From assembly GCA_945860325.1 (NCBI GenBank), contig CAMARL010000021.1, forward strand, positions 1-16,779: a DNA stretch of 16,779 nucleotides, in the 5' to 3' direction. The translations under genes were made by a program, and so were the position numbers. Positions 7,269 to 14,467 of this stretch are shown here, one piece after another. This stretch comes from Spirosoma fluviale. Its GTDB lineage: Bacteria > Bacteroidota > Bacteroidia > Cytophagales > Spirosomataceae. The notes below the pieces were generated by a model. The model was not told the origin of the DNA. It saw nothing but the letters and a program-made list of their open reading frames with translations, and searched no databases. Each line of letters begins with the position of its first letter. Position 1 is the stretch's first letter.

Positions 7269-7297
7269 CAATTTTAATAACTTCCTTGGAGGTCAAA
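7269..7297 (-). promoter_or_regulatory. Predicted promoter of the sugar dehydrogenase gene
   Basis: On the - strand, TTTG (7297-7294) is followed after 17 bp by TAAAATTG (7276-7269), a 7-of-8 match to the Bacteroidota -7 consensus TAnnTTTG. The start point would fall near 7262, giving a leader of about 36 nt before the ATG at 7225. It interleaves with the divergent Kelch promoter. Confidence 0.5.
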
Positions 7298-7314
7298 GGT
7301 TTACAATAATTTTG
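7286..7314 (+). promoter_or_regulatory. Predicted promoter of the Kelch gene (Bacteroidota -33/-7 type)
   Basis: TTG (7286-7288) is followed after 18 bp by TAATTTTG (7307-7314), a perfect match to TAnnTTTG, the -7 element read by the Bacteroidota primary sigma factor. The start point would be near 7321, leaving a leader of about 24 nt before the ATG at 7345. The TTG at 7312, which could be taken as a start codon, lies inside this -7 box. Confidence 0.7.
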
Positions 7315-7344
7315 TATTTTAGCTATTCAATTGAATCTAAAACT

Positions 7345-8319
7345 ATGAAAAAATTAATGGGAATGGTCTTCGGACTAGCTATATCTTTTGCTTCTTTTTC
7401 ACAAATTCCTTCAGGAACTTGGCAAGTATTGGAACCTTCAAATGCCTCTTTAAAACGACATGAAAGTGGTTTTGTCGAATGTGACGGTCAGTTTTATGCC
7501 TTAGGGGGTCGTGGAAAAAAGGCCATTGAAGCCTATAATCCTAAGACAAATACCTGGGAGAATTTGGGTGATACGCCCATCGAATTCCACCATTTTCAGG
7601 CCTTAAGTTTCCAACATGAAATTTATGTTATTTGTGCCTTTACGGGTGGATATCCGCATGAAAAGCCCATTGAAAACATGTTGATTTTTAATCCCAAAAC
7701 AAAAACTTGGCGCGACGGCGCCAAGATTCCTTCGGACAGATTAAGAGGTTCAGCAGGAATTTTTGCCTACAAGAATAAAATTTATGCAGTTTGTGGAATC
7801 AAGGATGGACATTACGACGGACATGTGAGTTGGTTCGATGTATTTGATCCGAAAACTAATACATGGTCCCAATTGCCTGATGCACCTAGAGCCAGAGATC
7901 ATGTCCAAGCTGCTATGTTGGGCGATAAATTGTACATGGTGGGTGGGCGTAATTCCCATGCAGCTATTGGAAAAGTGTTGGATAAAACAATTTCTGAGGT
8001 AGATGTATATGATTTCAAAACGGGTGCTTGGACTACTTTGCCTAATGGCCTTCCTACCCTCAGGGCTGGAACATGTACCTTGACTAAATATCCATATGTA
8101 ATAGTCTTGCAGGGAGAAAGTACCAAACAAGTTCCTGCACACTCGGAGGTAGAGGCGCTCGATGTGAGAACCAATGAGTGGGTAAAATTCCCTTCTTTGT
8201 TGCAAGGCCGACATGGCACTTCGACCATTTTATACAAAAATAAAATGTACATCATGGCGGGAAGCGCAAACCGTGGTGGAGGTCCTGAACTGAACACGAT
8301 GGAATATCTACAATGGTAA
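7345..8319 (+). CDS. Secreted Kelch-repeat beta-propeller protein
   Basis: 324 residues from the ATG at 7345; the upstream in-frame TTG at 7312 is rejected because it lies in the promoter. A signal peptide spans about residues 1-20 (cleavage near ASFSQ). The mature protein is a series of Kelch blades of about 48 residues, with recurrent GG...Y/F-x-P-x-T-x-x-W patterns: YNPKTNTWENL, FNPKTKTWRDG, FDPKTNTWSQL, YDFKTGAWTTL and LDVRTNEWVKF. Paired Gly motifs such as YALGGRG and YMVGGRN precede the blades. This fits one propeller of five to six blades. Kelch propellers are binding scaffolds or galactose-oxidase-like domains; no copper-site motif is evident, so ligand binding is more likely. It is a single-gene unit, divergent from the sugar dehydrogenase. 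Confidence 0.88.
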   Translation: MKKLMGMVFGLAISFASFSQIPSGTWQVLEPSNASLKRHESGFVECDGQFYALGGRGKKAIEAYNPKTNTWENLGDTPIEFHHFQALSFQHEIYVICAFTGGYPHEKPIENMLIFNPKTKTWRDGAKIPSDRLRGSAGIFAYKNKIYAVCGIKDGHYDGHVSWFDVFDPKTNTWSQLPDAPRARDHVQAAMLGDKLYMVGGRNSHAAIGKVLDKTISEVDVYDFKTGAWTTLPNGLPTLRAGTCTLTKYPYVIVLQGESTKQVPAHSEVEALDVRTNEWVKFPSLLQGRHGTSTILYKNKMYIMAGSANRGGGPELNTMEYLQW

Positions 8320-8403
8320 CGTAAAAAAATTTCCATTTAGGGAGTACCAAAACTAATTATTGCCCTCTCTAAATTAAACACGATGGAATTTCTACAATGG
8401 TAA
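8285..8403 (+). repeat. Direct repeat of the Kelch gene's 3' end
   Basis: The gene's last bases (8285-8319) recur at 8369-8403, exactly 84 bp later and in the same frame. The best part (8291-8319 against 8375-8403) differs at 2 of 29 positions. The first copy encodes ELNTMEYLQW-stop; the second encodes KLNTMEFLQW-stop. Confidence 0.85.
8341..8403 (+). pseudogene. Tail remnant of a second Kelch-type gene
   Basis: After an in-frame TAG at 8338-8340, the frame reads GVPKLIIALSKLNTMEFLQW-stop. Its last eight residues copy the Kelch protein's C-terminus with one conservative change (Tyr to Phe); the Leu just before them is encoded by TTA instead of CTG. Synonymous and conservative differences suggest that the copy diverged while still coding, that is, a tandem paralogue later lost except for its tail. 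A simple short duplication followed by drift is the alternative. Confidence 0.5.
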
Positions 8404-8426
8404 TTTTTAAAGAAAAAATTTAATCG

Positions 8427-8434
8427 TATATTTC
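8427..8434 (+). promoter_or_regulatory. Weak candidate -7 element for the PSD1 operon
   Basis: TATATTTC matches TAnnTTTG at all but the last position and lies 35 bp before the ATG at 8469. No clear TTTG/TTG is seen about 19 bp upstream. A small ATCC-GAAA-GGAT hairpin, with a GNRA-type loop, sits in the leader just before the start codon. Confidence 0.25.
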
Positions 8435-8468
8435 GTTTTAAAATCCGAAAGGATCCCTAAACTTCATT

Positions 8469-10781
8469 ATGAAAATATTTAAAATCATCATTCCTGTAAT
8501 CCTAGCGGCTATTTGCATGTATGCTGCTTGGAGCTGTTCCGATGCACAGGGTTCGGACACATCCATGCCAGATGTGGTTGATTATAACTTTCACATTCGT
8601 CCTATTCTTTCTGATCGATGTTTCAAGTGTCATGGACCGGATGCTAATAAACGACAAGCGAATTTGCGTTTAGATACCAAGGAGGGCGCTTATGCGGCGT
8701 TTAAAGATAATGCAAAAGCACATGCAATTGTGCCCGGAGATCCCTCCCAATCAGATGCTTTTCAGCGTTTAATTACGAAAGATACTTCGCTACGAATGCC
8801 TAGCATGAAATCCAATTTGGTTTTAACCCAGCATGAGATTGATTTAATTGAGAAGTGGATTGAGCAAGGAGCTGTATATAAGCCACATTGGTCTTTTATG
8901 AAACCCGTAAAGCTTGAATTGCCAGAGGCAGATGAGGCGTGGGTGCGAAACGACATTGATTATTACGTGTATGCCAAAATGAAGGAAAAGGGTTTGAGTC
9001 CTTCCAAACTAACGGATAAGGAGCGCCTTTTAAAAAGGGTTAGCCTTGACTTGACAGGATTACCGCCTACGCTTGAAATGCAGGATCGTTTTTTAAATGA
9101 CACGGATCCCAAAGCGTATGAGAAAATTGTGAATGAGTTGTTGGCCAACAAGCATTTCGGGGAGAAAATGGCTGCGCCGTGGTTAGACGTAGCCCGTTAT
9201 GCGGACTCGCATGGATATCAAGATGATGGTTTGCGGACAATGTGGCCTTGGCGCGATTGGGTTATACACGCGTTTAATTCAAATTATTCGTACAAGAAAT
9301 TTGTGACTTGGCAGTTGGCCGGCGATTTAATTCCGGGGGCCAACAAAGAAATGTTATTGGCCACGGGGTTCAACCGAAACCATAAGATTACTCAGGAAGG
9401 TGGAGTGATAGACGAGGAGTATCGCGTGGAGTACATCAATGATCGGACGAGTACTTTTGGAAAATCATTTTTGGCATTAACTTTTGAATGTTCTAAGTGC
9501 CATGATCATAAGTACGATCCGATCTCGCAGAAAGACTATTATAGTACGTATGCATTTTTTAACCAGGTGCCTGAAAAAGGGTTATTTGGTACCATTGATG
9601 CTTCTTTTGCTGATCCACCGAACATGCGAATTACCTCAAAAGACGTCAATAGTTTGTTGAAATTCATTAACAAGCGGGATACATTTGCGGTTGATGTGAT
9701 GGTGATGAAGGATTCTTCAAATATGCGCAAAACACATATATTAAGTCGGGGTAATTACGATATGCCTACGTTCGAAGTGGGAGTGGGTATTCCAAAAAGT
9801 ATTCTGCCCTATTCGACGGCTAAGTATGGCTCAAACAGGTTAGGTTTGGTGCGTTGGATGTTTGACGATGCGAATCCTTTAACATCGCGTGTGTTTGTGA
9901 ATCGGATTTGGGCACAGTTTTTTGGTCGGGGAATTGTAAAAACCTTAGGTGATTTTGGGATGCAAGGCGAGTTACCTACGCATCCAGAATTATTGGATTG
10001 GTTGGCCGTCGATTTCAAAGCACATCACTGGAATATGAAGCGTTTGGTTAAGCAAATTGTGATGTCGGCTACCTACCAACAATCTTCTGATGTTCCTTCT
10101 GCCGCCTCGAAGTCAGATCCAGAAAACATCTATTTATCGCATTCTCCGCGTCTAAGATTACCTGCTGAGAATGTGCGGGATCATGTCTTGGCATCGGCAG
10201 ATATTTTAAATCCTGAAATTGGCGGACCTAGTGTTAAGCCTTATCAGCCAAAGGGTTTATGGGAAATGGCTACTTCTGGTCGTGGATCATTAATGACGTA
10301 TATTCAAGATCATAATCAAGATTTGTATCGCAGAGGCATGTACGTTTTTATCAAAAGAACGGTTCCTCCTCCGTCTATGTTGATTTTTGATGCCAGTAAT
10401 CGGGATCAGTGTGAGGTGCAAAGGGGTAGGACGAATACACCTTTACAGGCTTTGGTTATGATGAATGATCCACATGTGATGGAGAGTTCGAGGGTTTTAG
10501 CGAGTCATTTATCGGCAGAAAAGGGAAGTTTAGATGTGGTTTTATCAAAGGCTTTTAGGAAAATTATTTGCAGAAAGCCAAGTGAAAAAGAGTTGATTAT
10601 TTTAAAGCGCTATTTTGAAAATGAGCAGGCATCCTTTAAAAAGGAGCCTAATAAAATTGAAAAATTATTAAAGATTGGAGAATATAAAAAAGATCCGGGA
10701 GCGATACGTTTTTATACGGCGGCATTGATGCAGACGATCCAATTAATTTATAATATGGAGGAGGCTTTAATACGAGTTTAA
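8469..10781 (+). CDS. PSCyt1-DUF1549-DUF1553 (PSD1) cytochrome-domain protein
   Basis: 770 residues. An N-terminal hydrophobic segment (about 4-20) runs into AAWSC (C23), a possible but non-canonical lipobox. The PSCyt1 domain follows, with DYNFHIRPILSDRC, heme motif C51-F-K-C54-H55 and a candidate axial Met in LRMPSM (M110). DUF1549 starts near 160, with NDIDYYVYAKM, RVSLDLTGLPPT, WLDVARYADSHGYQDD and a second heme-like motif C341-S-K-C344-H345-D. DUF1553 occupies the C-terminal half, with LTSRVFVNRIWAQFFGRGIV, PTHPELLDWLAVDF and RGRTNTPLQALVMMNDP. The family is abundant in Planctomycetes and Verrucomicrobia, almost always beside DUF1501; its reaction is not established, but it probably acts extracytoplasmically on carbohydrate with electron transfer. 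The DUF1501 gene follows after 10 bp. The family call is firm and the function is open. Confidence 0.93.
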   Translation: MKIFKIIIPVILAAICMYAAWSCSDAQGSDTSMPDVVDYNFHIRPILSDRCFKCHGPDANKRQANLRLDTKEGAYAAFKDNAKAHAIVPGDPSQSDAFQRLITKDTSLRMPSMKSNLVLTQHEIDLIEKWIEQGAVYKPHWSFMKPVKLELPEADEAWVRNDIDYYVYAKMKEKGLSPSKLTDKERLLKRVSLDLTGLPPTLEMQDRFLNDTDPKAYEKIVNELLANKHFGEKMAAPWLDVARYADSHGYQDDGLRTMWPWRDWVIHAFNSNYSYKKFVTWQLAGDLIPGANKEMLLATGFNRNHKITQEGGVIDEEYRVEYINDRTSTFGKSFLALTFECSKCHDHKYDPISQKDYYSTYAFFNQVPEKGLFGTIDASFADPPNMRITSKDVNSLLKFINKRDTFAVDVMVMKDSSNMRKTHILSRGNYDMPTFEVGVGIPKSILPYSTAKYGSNRLGLVRWMFDDANPLTSRVFVNRIWAQFFGRGIVKTLGDFGMQGELPTHPELLDWLAVDFKAHHWNMKRLVKQIVMSATYQQSSDVPSAASKSDPENIYLSHSPRLRLPAENVRDHVLASADILNPEIGGPSVKPYQPKGLWEMATSGRGSLMTYIQDHNQDLYRRGMYVFIKRTVPPPSMLIFDASNRDQCEVQRGRTNTPLQALVMMNDPHVMESSRVLASHLSAEKGSLDVVLSKAFRKIICRKPSEKELIILKRYFENEQASFKKEPNKIEKLLKIGEYKKDPGAIRFYTAALMQTIQLIYNMEEALIRV

Positions 10782-10791
10782 TATCAAAACG

Positions 10792-12243
10792 ATGGAAAAT
10801 GAATTTTTAAATAGTAGGTTAAATGTTACGAGGAGACACTTTTTCGGGCAGGCAGCTGCAGGAATTGGTGGTTTAGCCTTGGGTTCGTTGTTGGTCCCTG
10901 ACTTATGGAAAGGTGATTCTGCGGCGAATGCGATGCCTTTGGGAATGGCTCATTTTGCGCCCAAAGCTAAGCGAATTATCTATTTATGTCAAAATGGCGC
11001 CCCGTCACAGTTGGAGAGTTTCGATTACAAACCCACCTTAATCGCTCGTTCTGGCGAGGATTTACCGGCGTCTATTCGAGGTAACCAGCGATTAACTGGC
11101 ATGACGGCAAGCCAAGATAAGTTCCCGTTGATGGGCTCGTTTTACGGCTTCAAGCAATATGGACAATCTGGGGCCTGGATTAGCGATATCTTTCCTAATA
11201 TAGCCAACATCGCGGATGATCTTTGTATCATTCGAACGATGAATACGGATGCGATTAATCATGATCCTGCATTGACTTTTTTACAAACAGGTGCACAGGT
11301 GGGAAATAGGCCAAGTATGGGTGCTTGGATGTCGTATGGTTTAGGTAGTGAGAATAAAAACTTACCTTCATTTTGTGTGTTATTGTCGAGAGGTAGAGGG
11401 AATGGGCAGGGGGTATATTCCAAATTATGGACCAACGGGTTTTTAGATTCCTTGCATCAAGGAGTTGTTTTTAGTAGTTCTGATGACCCTATTTTGTATT
11501 TGAATGATTCGGATGGAATTGACAAAAATGCACGTAGGAGGATGTTGGATGAATTAGCGGAGTTGAATCATTTGGGATTTGATGAGAATAAGGATCCTGA
11601 GGTGGAGGCAAAAGTCCAACAATATGAAATGGCGTATCGTATGCAAACGGCTGTTCCTGAGTTGACCGATTTATCTAAGGAACCTGATCATATTATTAAA
11701 ATGTATGGCCCTGATTGTTTAGTTCCGGGAACCTATGCGGCTAATGCTTTATTGGCCAGGAAGTTGTCTGAATCAGGTGTTCGTTTTGTACAATTGTATC
11801 ATCAAGGATGGGATACTCATGGAAATTTGCCAAAAGAAATGGCTATGCAGGCGCAAGATGTGGATCGTTCGTCGGCCGCATTAATTACAGATTTAAAGCA
11901 AAGAGGCTTATTGGATGAGACTTTAGTTATTTGGGGAGGTGAATTTGGCCGAACCAATTATTGCCAAGGAACCTATACGGTCGAAAATTATGGTCGAGAT
12001 CATCATCCTCGTGCCTACAGTATTTTTATGGCTGGTGGAGGCGTAAAGCCGGGAATAGTTTATGGTGAAACGGATGAATTTGGGTATAATGTGGTAAAAG
12101 ACCCAGTACATATTCATGATTTCCATGCAACGGTTCAGCATTTAATGGGACTTAATCATGAGCAAATGACGTATAAGCATTTGGGCAGAAGGTATCGCTT
12201 GACTGATATTGCCGGTAATGTTCTTCCTGGCTTGTTGGCCTAA
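10792..12243 (+). CDS. DUF1501 family protein (Tat-exported, alkaline phosphatase/sulfatase superfamily fold)
   Basis: 483 residues. A Tat signal is clear: T13-R14-R15-H-F-F followed by the hydrophobic AAAGIGGLALGSLLV. The body shows DUF1501 signatures: YLCQNGAPSQLESFDYKP (about 64-81), RTMNTDAINHDPA, HQGWDTHGN (D341 and H343), WGGEFGRTNY (from 381) and GRDHHPRAYSIFMAGGG (from 401). The family is distantly related to sulfatases and phosphatases and conserves their Asp/His metal-site pattern, but no formylglycine cysteine motif is seen. Tat export implies folding or metal loading in the cytoplasm. Ten bases separate it from the PSD1 stop and ten from the next start, and both start codons are preceded by AACG. 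The PSD1-DUF1501 pairing implies a joint role whose substrate is unknown. Confidence 0.94.
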   Translation: MENEFLNSRLNVTRRHFFGQAAAGIGGLALGSLLVPDLWKGDSAANAMPLGMAHFAPKAKRIIYLCQNGAPSQLESFDYKPTLIARSGEDLPASIRGNQRLTGMTASQDKFPLMGSFYGFKQYGQSGAWISDIFPNIANIADDLCIIRTMNTDAINHDPALTFLQTGAQVGNRPSMGAWMSYGLGSENKNLPSFCVLLSRGRGNGQGVYSKLWTNGFLDSLHQGVVFSSSDDPILYLNDSDGIDKNARRRMLDELAELNHLGFDENKDPEVEAKVQQYEMAYRMQTAVPELTDLSKEPDHIIKMYGPDCLVPGTYAANALLARKLSESGVRFVQLYHQGWDTHGNLPKEMAMQAQDVDRSSAALITDLKQRGLLDETLVIWGGEFGRTNYCQGTYTVENYGRDHHPRAYSIFMAGGGVKPGIVYGETDEFGYNVVKDPVHIHDFHATVQHLMGLNHEQMTYKHLGRRYRLTDIAGNVLPGLLA

Positions 12244-12253
12244 TTTTATAACG

Positions 12254-14443
12254 ATGAATAAATTTTTTAGAATTAGTACAAGCCTCCTTATTTTCTTACA
12301 GGGTTTGATTTTAGTGCTTGTTTTATTTACAGATAAAATCCATATTCCTTTGGCTTTTTTGGGTCGTTTGCATCCTTTAGTCTTACATCTTCCTATTGGC
12401 TTTGGTGTTTTTTTAGTGCTGATTTTTGTACTTAAAAAGTGGATTGACGCGCAAGCTTTTCAGGAAATTTTCAGATTTCTATTGTATTTGACTTCTATTT
12501 TTTCTGCCATTACAGCGATTTTCGGCATGTTTTTATCTTCGGAGGGGGGATATGATTTGGAGCAAATCACCTTTCATCAGTGGGCTGGCTTGGGGGTCAA
12601 TTGGCTTTATGTCTTACTAATTATTGCTTATGAAAAAGGTTATTTAGAAGGTAGAAATTTATTTTATGGTGTGACGGTTGGTTTAGCTAGTTTTTTCTTG
12701 GCCGGTCATGGAGGTGCGAATTTGACTCATGGAGAGGATTATTTATGGGCGAAAGGTGATGGGGAAGCTGTTGTATTGACTGAAGAATCCGTTGTGTTTG
12801 AGGCGGTAATCCAACCTATTTTCAAGCAAAAGTGTGAGGTATGCCATAATGATCAAAAGACCAAAGGTGCCTTGAACATGAGTTCGATTGCTAAATTATT
12901 AAAGGGTGGAAAAAATGGAGCTATTTGGAAGGCGGGTGATCCATTAAATAGTCATTTTATTCAAAGGGCTAAATTACCCATCGATAACAAAAAGCATATG
13001 CCTCCAAAAGGCAAGGCTCAATTGAGCCCCGATGAAGTATTATTATTAACTGCCTGGGTCCAAGAGGGCGCTTCGGTGTCTAAAAAGCTAGGGGCTTTTG
13101 GGGCAAATTCCAAGCTTATTTCGTTAGCCAAAAAATTGCAAAATACGGCGCAGGCGTTATTGATTCCAGTTAAGGAGTATGATTTCTCAGCGGCTTCAGA
13201 GTCTAATTTAGCTGCGGCTAATACTCCTTTTTGTTCTGTTTATCCTTTGTCTAGTGACGCTCCGGCCTTGCAGGCAGACTTTTACGTGAGTAAAAAATAT
13301 GACCGAAAGACCTTAGAAAATTTATCTAAGGTATCTGATCAGTTGGTCGGCTTGAATCTCGCAAAAATGCCATTGAAAGATGATGAAATTAGTTTAATTA
13401 CTAAATTCCCTAATTTAGAAAAGTTGATTTTGAACTTTACTGAAATTACTGGAAAGACCTTGGGGGAATTATCGGCTTGCAAGCATTTGACGTCATTAGC
13501 TGTATCAGGTACGAAAGTAAACAAGGAGGTTTTGGTGAATCTTTTAGGGAAAATACCAAGCTTAAAAGAAGTGTTTGTTTGGAATACGGGAGTTGGCCTA
13601 GACCAAGTAGCTGGCATACAAGCGCAGTTTCCAAAGGTTAAAATCCAAGCAGGTTATGTGCCTAAGGATGAGCAATTACAGATTAATCCGCCGATTTTAG
13701 TGACTGAGAATTTTATATTAAAGCCCAACGAGGATTTTGTTTTTAAGCATACCTTAAAGGATGTGACTTTTCATTATACCTTAAATGATTCTACTCCAGA
13801 TAGTTTAGGAGCTTTAGTGTCTCGAGGCCCACTGAAAATAGAAAAATATTCGAAGGTTAAGGTGATGGCTACGAAACCAGGTTGGTTGGCCAGCCGTGTC
13901 TTGGAATACAAAGTTTATAAATCAGCCTTTATTCCAGATTCGATTTATTTACTTAGTAAGCCTGATCTTAAATATCCAGCTAAGGGGGGATATAGTTTAA
14001 AGGATTTTGTTCAAGGTTTCAGGGAGACGGGTCGGCGCAGTGAATTGCCTGATTATACTTGGTTAGGATTTTTTAACAGCGATTTAGAAGCCTTATTTGA
14101 ATTTAAAAAACCTATTTCACCTAAGGGGATTACTTTTTCATATTTGAGAAAAACGGATTCGGATGTGTTTCCACCGGTAAGTATTGAGGTATTGGCGGGC
14201 AATAGCCCTAACGCATTAACCCGCGTGGCGCTCGTGAAACCCGAGAAACCAGAAAAGCGAAATGGCTATACGCAAATGGGGCAGGATATACCTCTTAAAC
14301 CAGGCACTTATAAATATTATAAAATAAAAGCGCTATCACTTAGACGTTTGCCTAAATATCTACTTAAAGATGATAAGAAGGAGAAAGTCGTTAATGAGGG
14401 AAAGCCTGCTTGGCTCCGTGTGGATGAAATATTATTTTATTAA
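12254..14443 (+). CDS. Membrane-anchored DUF2231-PSCyt1 multidomain protein
   Basis: 729 residues from the ATG at 12254. An in-frame ATG at 12209 is rejected because it lies inside the DUF1501 gene, and the later start gives a proper membrane segment. About residues 5-150 form several transmembrane helices of the DUF2231 type, including GRLHPLVLHLPIGFG with conserved histidines and GHGGANLTHGEDYL at the end. A PSCyt1 cytochrome domain follows, with C194-E-V-C197-H198 and HMPPKGK (M249). Residues about 360-470 show leucine-rich-repeat-like units (LVGLNLAKMPL, LEKLILNFTEI). About 505-570 resembles the chitobiase C-terminal/FN3-like domain (VTFHYTLNDSTPDS). The last 140 residues look like a discoidin-type beta-sandwich. 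The protein could tie heme transfer at the membrane to glycan binding outside. Confidence 0.85.
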   Translation: MNKFFRISTSLLIFLQGLILVLVLFTDKIHIPLAFLGRLHPLVLHLPIGFGVFLVLIFVLKKWIDAQAFQEIFRFLLYLTSIFSAITAIFGMFLSSEGGYDLEQITFHQWAGLGVNWLYVLLIIAYEKGYLEGRNLFYGVTVGLASFFLAGHGGANLTHGEDYLWAKGDGEAVVLTEESVVFEAVIQPIFKQKCEVCHNDQKTKGALNMSSIAKLLKGGKNGAIWKAGDPLNSHFIQRAKLPIDNKKHMPPKGKAQLSPDEVLLLTAWVQEGASVSKKLGAFGANSKLISLAKKLQNTAQALLIPVKEYDFSAASESNLAAANTPFCSVYPLSSDAPALQADFYVSKKYDRKTLENLSKVSDQLVGLNLAKMPLKDDEISLITKFPNLEKLILNFTEITGKTLGELSACKHLTSLAVSGTKVNKEVLVNLLGKIPSLKEVFVWNTGVGLDQVAGIQAQFPKVKIQAGYVPKDEQLQINPPILVTENFILKPNEDFVFKHTLKDVTFHYTLNDSTPDSLGALVSRGPLKIEKYSKVKVMATKPGWLASRVLEYKVYKSAFIPDSIYLLSKPDLKYPAKGGYSLKDFVQGFRETGRRSELPDYTWLGFFNSDLEALFEFKKPISPKGITFSYLRKTDSDVFPPVSIEVLAGNSPNALTRVALVKPEKPEKRNGYTQMGQDIPLKPGTYKYYKIKALSLRRLPKYLLKDDKKEKVVNEGKPAWLRVDEILFY

Positions 14444-14467
14444 TTGAGGAAAATCAACAAATTATAT

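Noticed and set aside
7312..7344. TTG start for the Kelch protein
   Set aside because: The TTG is the end of a perfect -7 promoter box, and the ATG at 7345 begins a normal signal peptide.
7750..8336. Long open frames on the - strand opposite the Kelch gene
   Set aside because: Their translations show no domain or signal pattern and they lie fully within a strong coding gene; they are shadows.
10792..12243. DUF1501 as an active formylglycine sulfatase
   Set aside because: No C/S-x-P/A-x-R motif is present at the expected position; only the broader superfamily pattern is seen.
12209..12253. Upstream ATG for the DUF2231 protein, overlapping DUF1501
   Set aside because: The overlap would add 15 residues before the first membrane segment, and the ATG at 12254 has the same 10-nt, AACG junction as the preceding gene.
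14444..14467. TTG start for the amidohydrolase
   Set aside because: The ATG at 14468 directly precedes a standard signal peptide; the extension adds only hydrophilic residues directly after the previous stop.
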